Below are positions 1 to 11,584 of a stretch of DNA of 64,000 nucleotides, one piece after another. The translations under genes and the position numbers were made by a program. The stretch covers positions 248,001-312,000 of the forward strand of contig CP038129.1 of the NCBI GenBank assembly GCA_004519485.1, in the 5' to 3' direction. Origin of the DNA: Nannochloropsis oceanica. Its lineage: Eukaryota; Sar; Eustigmatophyceae; Eustigmatales; Monodopsidaceae. Positions within the stretch are counted from its first letter, which is position 1; each line of letters starts with the position of its first letter. Below the pieces are notes generated by a model that saw only the letters and a program-made list of their open reading frames with translations, was not told where the DNA came from and did no database searches.

Positions 1-375
1 CCCTTCCCCCTTCATGTGGGTGGGTGGTTGGAGAGAGAGGGCGCGAAACCCGTCCCTGACTACCCGGAGGACAGTCGCGTGGAAGGAGGGACCCCAAGCC
101 TTCTCCTCTACAGTCCGACGGGGCACCCTGAGCGAGGGAGGGAGGGAGGGAGGGAGAGAGGGGGGAAGGAAGGAAGGAAGGAAGGGAGGAAGGAAGGAAG
201 GGAGGGAGGGAGGGAGGGAGGGAGGAAGGAAGGGAGGAAGGAAGGGAGGGAGGGATGAGCCCAGGACAATGCGAAGGGACGGAAGAGAGGGAGGAAGGGA
301 GGGAGGTCCTTGTCTATCCGTCCCCTGCCATTCTTTCTCCCTCCCTCCCTCCCTCGCAAGAATAGCAGCCCATTC

Positions 376-475
376 NNNNNNNNNNNNNNNNNNNNNNNNN
401 NNNNNNNNNNNNNNNNNNNNNNNNNNNNNNNNNNNNNNNNNNNNNNNNNNNNNNNNNNNNNNNNNNNNNNNNNNN
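376..475. other. Assembly gap (100 N)
   Basis: A run of exactly 100 N, flanked by CCCT microsatellite, so it is a scaffold gap of nominal size. It falls inside the first gene, so exons may be missing here. Confidence 0.99.
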
Positions 476-929
476 ATCCCTCCCTCCCTCCCTCCCTCCT
501 TCCCTCCCTCCTTTCCTCGAGCTCTCTCACCCATCCCCCTCCCTTCTCTCCCTTCCCTTCCTCCCTTCCTCCCTCTCCATCAGGTATTGGTCTATTTTGC
601 AGTCTGTCAGAGACGAGCCTCCGCCGACACTTCCCGAGGGTGAGCAAAAGGGAGGAAGGGAGGGAGGGAGGGAGAGAGGGAGGGAGAGAGGGAAGAATTG
701 AGAGGAGAAATAGATTAGAAGAGTGTAAATTTCCTCCTCTTTTGTTCGCCCTGGCCACGCTTTCGATGCCCTCCTTCCCTCCCTCCCTCCCTCCCTCCCT
801 CCCTCCCTCCCTCCCCATCAGGCCACTGGTCCCCGCTCTTCCGCGACTTCCTCTCTCGCTTCCTCCGAAAGGATCCGGCTTCCCGCCCTTCCTGCTCCTC
901 CCTCCTCCTCCACCCCTGGCTCGAGCAAG

Positions 930-2408
930 CGCGAAGCCAACACCACAGCGGCGGCTGCGTGACTGCCGGTACGTCCTCCCTCCCTCCCTCCCTCCTTCCC
1001 TCCCTCTGCTCGACGATGTCCGCACTGTCCCAAAGTGAGAGGCTTAGAGAGACCTCACCCTCCCTCCCTCGCTCCTGCAGTCCCTCTGCACGGTGACAAC
1101 CAAACGTCCCGGGAGACAGAGGCAAAGGAAGAATTGAGAGCCATCGTTTCAGCTGTCAAAGAACACGTTGCAGGCGTCCTGAGGGAAGAGAGGTAGGGAA
1201 GGAGGGGGGGGGGAGGGAGGGCGCCGGCAGTCAAAGAAAAAAAGAGCGCGAAGGAGGGGAAAGATATAGGTAGGGGAGGAGGGAGGGTGGGAAGGGGTGG
1301 TAAGAAGGAGGAAGGGGGGGAAGGAGGGCTAGATAGAAGCATACAGAAGGGAGGGAGGGAAGGAGGGAGGAAAGGAAGCATAGGACGGAAGGAGGGAGGG
1401 AGGGAGGCAGGGAGGGAAGGAAGGAGGGAGGGCGACTCTCTTTGGCATCCACAACTCCTTTTGTCATCACTTCAGACTCTAACTTTCCCTCCCTCCCTCT
1501 CTCCCTCCCCCTTTCCCTCCTCAAGCGCCGTCATCACTTCATCGCTGTCCTCTTCCTCTTCTTCCTTCTCAGGAAGGGAGGGAGGGAGGGAGGGAGGGAG
1601 GGGTGGGCATGTCCCCCCTCCTTACCACCGTCAGTTCTCCTCCCTCGTCGTGCTCGCCAACGATGACCTCCTACAGCAACACCTCTACACCTCCACGCCC
1701 AGGGCCAGCGAGGGCCGCCGTCCCTCTCTCCCTCCCTCCCTCCCTCTCTCCCATCCTCCCTCCACCCTGAGCCCTCGTGGACATGAAGGAGAAGAAGGAG
1801 GAGGTGGAGGAGGCAAAGCTGTCCCTCCTCCTTCTCCCCCTCCCTCCGCTGTCACCACAGCCAACCCTCCTGGACTGATTTCCCAAGAAGGGGAAGACGG
1901 GAGGGAGGGAGGGGGGGAGGGAGGGCAGACGTTCTCGTTCTGTAGCCCTCCACTGTCTCCTTCTCCCTCTGTGCAGCTGTCGGCCGATAACGTGGGGGTG
2001 GATGACATGCTGAGGAAAATTCTCTTGGAGAGGTATAGAGGGAGGGAGGGAGGGAGAGAGGGAGGAAGGGAGGGAGGGAGGGAAGAAGGGAGGGAAGAAG
2101 GGAGGGAGGGAGGGGGGGGGCGGAGGGAGGAAGGAGAGGTGTACATTTTCAATTGATTCTTCTACACGACTTGATCCCTCCCTCCCTCCCTCCCTCTCTC
2201 CCTCTCTCTCTCCCTCCCTCTGTCCTTCCCTCCCAGGGGCGAGGGTCGCCTGTATGAGTTCGCGGCACAGCTTCGGATGGAACCTCGTCTCGTAGTGAAG
2301 GAAATTGAAGGAATCCTCCTCGCTGCTGCTGCCGGTACTGGTGGGGGTGGGAGCCTTTCCTCTGCCCCTCCCTTGTCATCTTCCTCTTCGTTGCCTCCTC
2401 CGTTGTAG
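930..2408 (+). CDS. 3' part of an unrecognised gene
   Basis: The start is not resolved and could lie upstream of the gap or outside the window. Phase-compatible exons on the plus strand are: one ending at 968 before GTACGT; 1081-1192 (after CTGCAG, before GTAGGG), which reads as a charged helical segment containing EAKEELRAIVSAVKEHV; a Ser/Pro-rich piece from 1635; 1977-2032 (after GTGCAG, reading LSADNVGVDDMLRKILLER across the next junction); and a last exon 2237-2408, reading GEGRLYEFAAQLRMEPRLV and then a Gly/Ser/Pro tail to TAG at 2406-2408. The last two junctions keep frame exactly (phase 2). Introns are GGGA/CCCT rich. I do not recognise the family. The pattern of short amphipathic helices with a low-complexity tail suggests a helical adaptor or regulatory protein, but nothing more. 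The tail, 1977-2408, is the most secure part. Confidence 0.5.
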
Positions 2409-3514
2409 GGGATGGGTGGTGCCGGAGGGAAATGAGGGGGGGTAAGAGGATACAAAGGTAATGATAGTGGTGGTGGAGGAGGAGGAGGTGGCGGAGGAGG
2501 AAGAGGAGGAGGATCGCTGTAGCCTTATGTGAGAATGAAGGAGTAAATTAGAGGAGAAGGAGGATTAAAAGAACGACAGGGAGGGGGAAATGGATAGAAA
2601 GGAAGAGGAGGGAAAGTGAGCGAGAAAGAGAGGAGGGAAACGTGGCGGGAAGAGAGCGAAGTGACAATAATGTGTACAGCTGTAAGATAGAGAGATATTA
2701 GGGCAATTTCAAAAAGAAGAAGTAACTCGTGTTTTGTGTCTGCTTTTATCCTTCGTGGGGGTAGTCCTCGCTCATGTACTCGTGATGAGTGCCTGGGTAG
2801 ATGAGAGAAGAGAAGGAAGGGTCCTCTGAATTCCTTATTCTTCCACTCGCTTGCCTTATGTCCTTGATTCTCTATATCCCTTATTCAGCTTAACTGTTTG
2901 TGCCCTCGTTGAGCCTGCAGGGAGGAATGCATGGGAGAGTGGGCAAGGAAGGTTTATTTCGGAGAGTTTCGGAAGCTTTTTATTTTGTCCCCCTACTTTA
3001 AGGGGTCTCTTGCTTTGTGCTATTTTTACAGTATATGACTGCGGACGTGTGTAGATAGGAGGGAATGTCTCACATTTGCGGGCTTAGTGGTGGGCTGGAG
3101 AAGCGATAAGGAGAGGAGCTCAGTCCAGAGGAGCTGCGCGCTGGAGTGAGGGACAAATTTCATTGATGGAGCACCGGAATATACCGACAGAATAGAATGT
3201 ATATAAATCATCGGTAACTGCGGTTGCATGTCCTTTTCCTCGTCTTGCAGGTCGCCTACGTGTGGTGCATAAAAGTGGAATGGCCCTACGTTCCTTCCTC
3301 GTGCTTCAAATGACCTCCTGCCTTTCCTTCCTCCCTCCCTCCCTTCCATTTCCTGTCCGCATGCATACCGACACAACGTTCCCTTCGATCACACACACAT
3401 ACGTAGAGGCACGACACAAGCATCGACGGAAACAGAGAGAGAGGACTACCAAAGGATACGCAGCCTTCAAATACGCGAGGAGGAACCATTCATTAGTATC
3501 TTCACCATCAAGGC
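2409..3514. other. Intergenic / 5' region of the Cgr1-like gene
   Basis: No exon that I can defend. It holds GGA-rich sequence near 2460-2640 and mixed sequence after that. It separates two genes on the same strand, so it should contain the terminator of the first and the promoter of the second. No TATA or other element stands out. Confidence 0.5.
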
Positions 3515-5059
3515 ATGGTAGCGGCTCCCAAGCCTGCAGCAGCAGCAGCAGCAGCAGCAGCACCAGTAACGGTAACACCATCAACAGCTTCAGCAGTAGT
3601 GGCAGGGAATGGCGAGATTAAGGGTCGGTCGGTCAGTGGCCGGTTTTGGAGGAGTGGGAACAACAAACGGTGCGTCTCGAGAGTTACCGGGAAGGAGTGG
3701 GAAGGATGCGTGCGGTGGGAGAGAGATATATTTTTGTTAATTGGAATCGAGTTGAGTGAAAAGGAGTGGGGAACAGAGAGCAAGAAAGGGGAGGAGAGAG
3801 GAAAGGAGACTAAGTCTCAATGAAAAGGGAATGCAGGACTAATGATTGTGATGGCCTCACTCATCCCCTCCCTCCCTTCTCCCCTCCCTTCTCCCCTCCT
3901 TCCCTCCCTCCCTTTCTTCCTTCAGAGCCTCCACCCTCATCACCAAGACCAACCCCAAAACTCTCTCGACCTCCTGGGAACAAAAACTGGCCATCCGAGA
4001 ACGAGCCAAGTTCGTACCCTCCCTCCCTCCCTCCCTCCCTCAGTCCCTCCTTCCCTCCCTCTCTTCTCTTTCCACCTCACCAATAGCTGATCCTCATGCT
4101 TAAACCTCTCCTTTCTTTCCTTTCCCCCTCCCTCCAAGGGCCGTAAAGGAGCGCCAGCAAGAGATGCGTGATGAACGAAGGGCAGATATCGATGTATGTA
4201 CCCCTTCCCTCCCTCCCTCCCTCCCTCCCTCCCTCCCTCCTCCCTGTCCCTTCCTTCACTTTCTCCCTCCCTAAAACCCACTCACACTTCTCCCTCCATC
4301 TCTCCCTCCCTCCCTCCCTCCCTTTCTTCCTCCCCTTCCTAAAGAAAAAGAAGCTCGAGCGCGAGGAGCGGCTGAAGAGGAGGATGGAAAATGAGTTCAA
4401 GACTAGCACGTACCAGATGGTGAGGGAGGAAGGGAGGAAGGGAGGGAGGAGGGAAGGGATGAATCGGGTCATCGTACTTTTTCTGTCGTTTGAGCGTAGA
4501 TGAACAGGGAGGGAGGGGAGAGAGGGAGGGAGGGAGGGAGGGAGGGAGGGAGGGAGGGAGGGAGGGAGGGAGGGAGGGAGGGACCAATGAGCGGGAGGAT
4601 GGAAAGCGTCTTACCAACACAAAGAAACACTCAATTTTAATCTTTTTCCCTCCCTCTCTCCCTTCCTTAGATCACCAAGACCGAGAAGATTAAGGCCATG
4701 AGCAAGAAGCAGCTTCGACAGATCAAGAAGACTCAGGTGAAGAAGGGAGGGAGGGAAGAGGAGAGGGAAGAAAAGAGGGAGGGAGGGAGGGAGGGAGGGA
4801 GGGGCCGCTCAGGATAAAGAGGGGCCAAGAAATCAAGAAACAAGAGACGGAAAAAGAGGGGGGGGAAATCGACTCACCTGCTTTCCCTTCCCTTCTTCTG
4901 TCCCTCCCTCCCTTCCTCCCTCCCTCCCTCCCTCTGTAGATGAACCGCATGGGCCAAGTGGAGCTCGTTTCGCCGTGGCAAGATCCGCGGAAGGTCGGGA
5001 GGGACGGGAAGCCCGTGCCCAAGGAGTGGGTAAAACGAGGAGGAAAGAAGAAGCTCTAA
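3515..5059 (+). CDS. CGR1: Cgr1/CCDC86-family rRNA-processing protein
   Basis: Six exons join in frame: 3515-3669, 3926-4009, 4139-4193, 4345-4419, 4671-4736 and 4940-5059 (stop TAA), giving 184 residues. Exon 1 begins with an Ala-rich stretch (a CAG/GCA run) and then reads SVSGRFWRSGNNKR, matching the SGRxWK...KKR entry of the Cgr1 domain. Exon 2 has TSWEQKLAIRERAK, the conserved TSWxxKM core. Exons 3-5 are Lys/Arg/Glu-rich coiled coil, including EERLKRRMENEF and MSKKQLRQIKKTQ, equivalent to the LKRRLENE and KKKQLRSI segments of human CCDC86. The family is nucleolar and acts in pre-60S rRNA processing (established for yeast Cgr1). A C-terminal extension ending in GGKKKL is lineage specific. 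Splice sites are GT..AG; the second donor (GTTCGT) is weak but needed for frame. Three introns start with sense GGGA tracts or end in CCCT tracts. Confidence 0.92.
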
Positions 5060-6467
5060 GCTACCTCGCACCCGCCCTTGCTCCCTGCTCGGGTGACGTG
5101 TGTGCCCTTTCGTTCTTCCCTCCCTCCCTCCCTCCCTCGCCTGCCGAAAAAAGGGGGGGAAGTCGAACTCCTACGTAAGAGAATGAGACGGCGGGAAGCA
5201 CATGTGAGAGCTAGAAGAAAGAAACGGAAAGCAAAGCAAAGAAAATTAAATTTAAACGACTTGTACTGCTTCTTCTGATTCGATTTTCTTCTTTCGGTGA
5301 CCTCCAGATCATTCTTGTGGGTGTTGTGTCGCTCATGACTTCTCTTCAATTCTCTATTCTCCTGTCCCGCCATTTTTCACCGACTGGTCAGAGCTTTCGA
5401 ATGAGATGAGATGAGATGGGATGGGATGTTTTGAGTGAATCTGTAGAATGTTCTGGGGAGAGTCGATCCCCCCGAGTGATAATGGATGGTCTTGCCTCTC
5501 TTGGATATGCTGCTGCTGCTGATGCTCCGCTCCTGTTGTTGCTTACCCATTCATTCTTTTTCGTCTTCAAGCAGCTTCGGACTTCTTCTTCTTCTTCTTA
5601 ATGTTCTTCTCTTTCTTCTTCTACTTCTTCTGGTTCTTCTTCTTCTCTTTCTTATTTTTCAAATCCCTTACAACGCATGAACATGTGGCATCGTCCATTT
5701 TCAGAAAGGAGAAAGAAAAAGGATACCATCCATCTCTCCCTCCTTCCCCCTCCCCTGCCTTTCTCGAAGAAAAAGGGCAGGCGGAGGTAGCAGAATGGAC
5801 GGAAGGAGGAAAAGAGGAGGAATGAAAGACAAGGTGCGTCACAATCGCGAACCACCCTCTTTTCTTCTAGTCCTCCCTCTCTTCTTCTCTCTTTCCCTCT
5901 CGACGATTCTTGTTTGTAATATAGACACACGTATGAACAAGCGGAGGGCCTCGCCCTCCTTCCCTCCCTCCTTCCGTCCCTCTCTCCCCACACCCATCAT
6001 ATTTGTTTTGAAAATAGAGGGGCAGGAAGCGAGGGAGGGAAGGGGGACGGGGAGGATGGGGGCTCCTCTACCTAAATTTTTGTGCGGGCGAAAATGACGC
6101 ATTGAGAGGACAACATGCAAGAGGAGAGGAGGGCGGGAGGGGAGGGAGGGAGGGGAGAAGACGGGGGGAACGGATAAAGATCACAGCTCTTTCTCCTTTT
6201 TCCTCTCCCTTTTTCTCTTCACTTCTTCCCTCCCTCCCTCTCCTCCTTCCTCGGTGAAATGGAGGCGTGACGTGGATAAACTAAATAAAGAGATGACTGC
6301 GGTAGCAGCTGCTGCTGCTGGAGATCCTCCCTCCCTCCCTCCCTCCCCCTGCCCCCAGCCTCCTTCTCCTCATCCTCTCTCACAGTGTGTGTAAAAGAGG
6401 AAGGGGAGAGAGGGAGGGAAGGTGAAAAGGAAAGAGGGGGGAAAGATGACTCCTTATCTGTCTTTCT
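5060..6467. other. Convergent intergenic region
   Basis: Lies between the 3' ends of the plus-strand Cgr1-like gene and the minus-strand repeat-exon gene. It contains simple repeats (TTC runs near 5585-5650, CCCT and GGGA tracts, GCTGCTGCT near 6305-6320). No conserved coding segment is seen in any frame. Long uninterrupted frames here are Ser/Pro/Gly/Arg products of the microsatellite. Confidence 0.5.
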
Positions 6468-8854
6468 CTACGGTTCTCCCGCATTCCCTTCCTCTTTCCC
6501 TCCCTTCTTGTCGTCAATCTCGCGCACGGCCTCCTTTTGGACGTTGGCCTTTTCCATCACAGGGGCCTGATGGACGGAGGGAGGGAGGGAGGGAGGGAGG
6601 GAGGGGGGGGAGGGAGGGCGCACGGGTAAAAAGATGAGGAGATTGGGAGCGAGATGGGGAGGGAGGGAGGGAGGGAGGGAGGGAGGGAGGGAGGGAGGGA
6701 GGGGGGAATAGAGAGAGGGCAGGTACGTACCTGCTTGCCTCCGGGGAGACGGAGAGGATCCTTGGCGCCTTCAACAGGGCCCTGGGAGGGAGGGAGGGAG
6801 GGACGGAGGAGGGGGGGGTGAGGAGGTTAGGATAAGATTTAGACAAGTGATACAGAAGAGGGAGGGAGGGAGGGACGGAGGGAGGGATAGAGGGCAAGCA
6901 CGTACCTGCTTGCCTCCGGGGAGACGGAGAGGATCCTTGGCGCCTTCAACAGGGCCCTGGGAGGGAGGGAGGGAGGGACGAAGGAGGCGGGGGGAGGAGG
7001 TTAGGATAAGATTCAGACAAGTGATACAGAAGAGGGAGGGAGGGAGGGACGGAGGGAGGGATAGAGGGCAAGCACGTACCTGCTTGCCTCCGGGGAGACG
7101 GAGAGGATCCTTGGCGCCTTCGACAGGGCCCTGGGGGAGGAGGGAGGGAGGGACGGAGGAGGGGGGGGTGAGGAGGGTAGGATAAGATTTAGACAAGTGA
7201 TACAGTTGAGAGAGGGAGGGAGGGACGGAGGGAGGGATAGAGGGAAAGCACGTACCTGCTTGCCTCCGGGGAGACGGAGAGGATCCTTGGCGCCTTCGAC
7301 AGGGCCCTGCGAGGGAGGGAGGGAGGGACGGAGGAGGGGGGGGTGAGGAGGTTAGGATAAGATTAAGACAAGTGATACAGAAGAGGGAGGGAGGGAAGGA
7401 GGGAGGGAGGGATAGAGGGCAAGCACGTACCTGCTTGCCTCCGGGGAGACGGAGAGGATCCTTGGCGCCTTCGACAGGGCCCTGGGAGGGAGGGAGGGAC
7501 GGACGGAGGGAGGGAGGGACAGAGAGAGGGAGGGTGAGATAAAGACAGATGACACGGAAGAGAGAGGGAGAGGAAGAGGGCAGGTACGTACCTGCTTGCC
7601 TCCGGGGAGACGGAGAGGATCCTTGGCGGCCTCTTCCGGGGCCTTAACCACTATAGGAGAAGTCTTTGCCTGCCGGGGAGAGAGGGAGAGATGGAGGGCG
7701 GGAGGGAGGGCGGGGGGGGGGATGTGAGCAAGTAGAACAGAGTGCAGGATGATAGGAACGGAGGGAGGGAAGGAAGGAGGATTCACACTTACTTCGACGT
7801 AGCCTTGGTTCTCCTCCTTCACGAGCTCGGGGGAGATGGGGGCGAGTGCGCGGTTGGACAGACCTGGGAGGGAGGGAGGGAGGGAAGGAGGGAGGGAAGG
7901 AGGGAGAAAGGAGGGAGGGTGAGCTGGAGCACGGACATGTGGAAGTAGGAGAAGAAAAAAGATGTAGACGCATCCATGACGAGAACAGGGGGGGGGATAA
8001 GAAGGGTAGAAGACGGGAAGGGAGGGAGACAGGCAAGCAAGTAGGGGAACAGGGGAAGGAGGGAGGGAAAGAGGGAGCAAAAAAAGGGAGAGACGTACCT
8101 CGCACTCGCCGCCCGCTATTCTCTCGGTCATCCCCATGATGGGGGAAGTACGCTAAAGGAGGCTCTTTTAATGCACCCGCGTCACCGTCGTCAAGAAGGA
8201 GGGACTGCACGGGGAGGGAGGGAGGGAGGGAGGGAGGGAGGGAGGGAGGATGAGTGTGGATTGCTTGTATGGTAGAAGATATTGAAGGTTGTTCACTGGA
8301 CAAGAGGGGCGACGAGTGGAAGAGGGGAAAGAAGGGAGGGAAAAGTGATGGAGGGATGGAGGGCCGGGAGTCGTGGTAAAACAGAGAGAGAATGAAGGGG
8401 GCGGCACTTGCGCTGAAAAGGGGGAGACCTTTCTCTTTACCTTCCTCCTAGTTTTCCCCTCTATTCTTTCCTCCTCACACATACGCAGAGGCACACACGA
8501 GCACTCATAGACATTTGCACACACAATTTTCATGCCTGTGCTATAGCTTTTCCTCCTCTCTTTTTGTCTTACGAGATTTTCTCCGTATCAGGCAATCCCC
8601 GACTCCCTCGCTTCGAGGGAGTGTACCCTTGTCATGCTGGTGCAAGCCACGCACCACAGTCCTCCTCCGTCTCTCTCTCCCTCCCGTGCACATACACATA
8701 CACCCACATGTAGTATTACTGACAAAATTAGACGTACCTCACTAGAACCACGGAGAGCACTGCCATCGACGAGGACGGAAGAAGACGAGAACAGGAAGAC
8801 GCACACGAAGACAAAGGAGGCACCGGCAGCGCCACGCGGCGAAGGTTTTTTCAT
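6468..8854 (-). CDS. Secreted protein with six 17-residue repeats, one exon each
   Basis: Ten exons (minus strand) join without a single frame conflict: 8854-8738, 8204-8099, 7863-7793, 7669-7592, 7481-7431, 7306-7256, 7130-7080, 6956-6906, 6781-6731 and 6566-6468 (stop TAG), 241 residues. Exon 1 is a textbook signal peptide: MKKPSPRGAAG, then the hydrophobic core SFVFVCVFLFSSSSVLV, with likely cleavage near VDGSA. The mature part is acidic/charged, then exon 4 ends in APEEAAKDPLRLPGGKQ, followed by five exons of exactly 51 bases. Each of these encodes GPVEGAKDPLRLPGGKQ and has phase 0 at both ends. The last exon is charged and ends GNAGEP. No known domain is recognised. Low hydrophobicity and repeated Pro/Gly/Lys suggest an extended secreted or wall-associated protein, which is inference. 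Donors are mostly GTACGT. Confidence 0.87.
6710..7632 (-). repeat. Tandem exon-intron repeat array, period about 175 bases
   Basis: Five nearly identical units of a 51-base exon plus about 125 bases of intron, with a sixth more diverged unit at 7592-7650. Introns share the GTACGT donor, the GGGA tract and the same AT-containing core (the minus complement of GATAAGATTTAGACAAGTG). Exon copies differ only at synonymous positions (for example GTT/GTC before GAA), so expansion looks recent and under protein constraint. Confidence 0.93.
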
Positions 8855-10640
8855 CCAGGGGGGGAAGAGACGCAGGCTTGTGGCTTGGCGGTAAGCAAGC
8901 AGGTGATAGTCTTGTCTGTGCGTGTAAGTGTGGGCCACGCGGGGATTAGAAGAAGTGTGTGAGCTGTTGCCGTGTTGGAAGGGGGAGCGAGGCGTCGGCA
9001 GAGAGATATAACATCACGGATGAGTTGGATTGGGTGTTGGACGGGTGACACTTAGATGGGAGCACCGCACACGTCAATATGTATGCCGGCATCATTCATT
9101 AGGCTGAAGCCCGTGTGGATGAGGAGCATGCTTGCTGAGTGTTGGGGGCTTGGAGCGTGAACGAGAATGAACGCGTGTGCAAAAGCGAAGACGATGACCG
9201 AGTTTTTATTATTTTCAAGACACAACATGTAGCGACAGTTTTCGACCCTGCATGGCAACTTAACCTCTGAAACCATAAGTGAAACAAATGGCGAGGTACT
9301 TTTCACAGTTGGGAAGTCCAACCCCATGACGATAAGGTCAGATCCGCGCGGTCCCGCGGGACAGGAAGAAAAAAAGTTGAGAAAGCGACTCCTGAGGAGG
9401 GAGTGTGCCAACTGCACGCCAATGCAAGAAAGTCGGGCAAAGTGGTGGTTGATCCCGCTCAGCACCAGCTGCGAGGGGAAACAAAGCGCGAAGTCGGGAC
9501 ACACGGGAAGGAGGCGTGACCCTGACATACTCCCAGTTGTTTAGGTGTGTCGGTGGTGTGGGGGCGTGGTATGGCCACGGGATATGAGGACATTCGAGGG
9601 AGGCGGGGGGGGCGAATCAAAGATTCATCGCGTTATTTCAGACCCCTCGCTTTGGATGCAACAGATGGCCCACAAGATAGCGAGGCTTGGCTTGGGCATA
9701 TGGAAGGAAAGGCAAGTTTAATATACAAGCAGCATAGGTAGTGACTATATAAGGTAATCGAAGACAAGGACAGGAAGGATGGACAGTAGGCTAAGGGCCC
9801 TTTCAGGCAAGGCGTACGTGGTTGCATGAGGAGGGGGCGTGGCGGCCTTCCCTTCCCTTTTCTGTGCATTTCCCCCCCATAAGCTGTAGATTGACTACTT
9901 TACGGTTCACAAGAGGAAGGTTTGAGCTGACAATCTCCGTAGCAATGATCATACTGCGACCTTTTTTTTTTTGGCGGAGTCTTTTTTCCTTCAATGTTAC
10001 ACAATGTGGAGCCTACCCCTCGCGATGAAACGCTTGCTTTTTATTATTATTTTTTTTCTAACCTCCAAGACCTTATGCTGCTTATGGGGGCTCACCACTG
10101 AATGGAATTCAATAAATGAACCAACAAAAATAAAAAGAGAGGATAAAGACGACAACCTCGATTTCTTTGCTTCTCTTGCATCCACCGTGCGTGCTTTCGC
10201 TTCTCATCTTCATTTTCTCTTCCACTGGCTCGTCGCGTTATTAAAAGTTGTGTTTTCTTCGTTTAGTGCGTGCCACGGCTGTGCTGTTGCTTGTGGTATT
10301 TTTCTTTCGTTTCCTGAGTTTTCCTGGCTGTGTTGTTGCTGTTGTTGTGAGTTACTCTCTCGTCTTTTCGTGGGTCGACGTTTCTCTCTCCTTGTCGCTA
10401 TTGCCTCCACCTCCTGTTGGGTTCTGTTCATACACTATATGAATATCGTTTACATTTAATATACACACGTGCAGACATCCATGACAATTTCCTCTTGTTC
10501 AAAGGCCTGCACGATACCACTCCATTCCTTGATCAATTTCAATGATCTCCTGGGAGTACGAACACTTGTGCCACATTCGTCTCCTTTCCCTTCTTCCGTC
10601 CCTTCCTCCCCTCCCTCCCTCCCTCCCTCCCTCCCTCCCT
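8855..10640. other. Intergenic region
   Basis: Upstream of the repeat-exon gene and downstream of the signal peptide peptidase, both on the minus strand. It is free of the GGGA microsatellite between about 8900 and 10580, unlike the flanking introns, and has poly-T tracts at 9963-9972 and 10047-10057. An open minus-strand frame at 9052-9528 lacks any recognisable motif and I do not call it. Confidence 0.45.
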
Positions 10641-10975
10641 CCGTTCTCACACAAGCGATGCCAACGGAAGCATCCCCCTCTCACACTCCGTCTCGGGCAC
10701 CAGCACCATTGACCCCTCCTTCTCTCCCTCCCTCCCGCCCGCCATCCCTCCCTCCTTCTTCCCCTTCCTCCCTTCCCCCTCCTCCTGCCCTCCTTCCACC
10801 CCCATCACCGTCCCAACACCCCAAGACAATATCCTCTTCCTCCCTCCCCCCCGCCCTCCCTCCCTCCCTCCCTCCCTCCCTTTCTCTTCCTGCCCGTCGC
10901 TTCCATTTTCTTGAGGGCCGGAATCGAGGGCAGGAGGGAGGAAGGGAAGGAGGGCAGAGCTGGCGTCGAACTCAC

Positions 10976-11553
10976 CCGACCAGAGCTGGGAGAGATGAGG
11001 GGAGTCACGCCAGGCCTAGGGAGGGAGGGAGGAGGGAGGGAGGAGGGAGGCAGGGAGGGAGGAGGGAGGGAGGGGAGGAGGGGTGGGAGGGAGGGACGGG
11101 AGGATGGCAGGGAGGGAGGGAGGGAGGGAGGGAGGGAGGCAGGGAGGGAGGGAGGGTAGGGAGGGGAGGGAGGCAGGGAGGGAGGAGGGAGGGAGGGAGG
11201 GAGGCAGGGAGGGAGGGAGGGAGGGAGGGAGGCAGGGAGGGAGGGAGGGAGGGAGGGAGGGAGGCAGGGAGGAGGGAGGGAGGGAGGGAGGGAGGAAGGG
11301 AGGGAGGGAGGGAGGGAGGGAAGGGGAGAGGGAGGGATGGAGGGAGGGAGGGGAGGAGGTAGGAGGGAGGGAGGAGGGAGGGAGGGAGGGAGGGAGGGAG
11401 GGAGGGAGGGAGGGAGGAGGGAGAGGCAGGGAGGGAGGGAGGGAGGGAGGGAGGGAGGGAGGGAGGGAGGGAGGGAGGGAGGGAGGGAGGGAGGGAGGGA
11501 GGGAGGGGTTAGTCACGTGTGTGAGAGAGAGAGACACAGAGAGAGAGACACAC

Positions 11554-11584
<31 letters not shown>

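Noticed and set aside
14-1038. Long open frames of Arg-Glu-Gly-Gly or Leu-Pro-Pro-Ser repeats on both strands
   Set aside because: They are translations of GGGA/CCCT microsatellite, open in all frames because the unit has no stop codon. The same applies to many such frames through 1-15 kb, 22-24 kb and 31-33 kb.
9052-9528. Minus-strand open frame of 158 codons
   Set aside because: No motif, no splice context and no duplicate; composition like the surrounding intergenic DNA.
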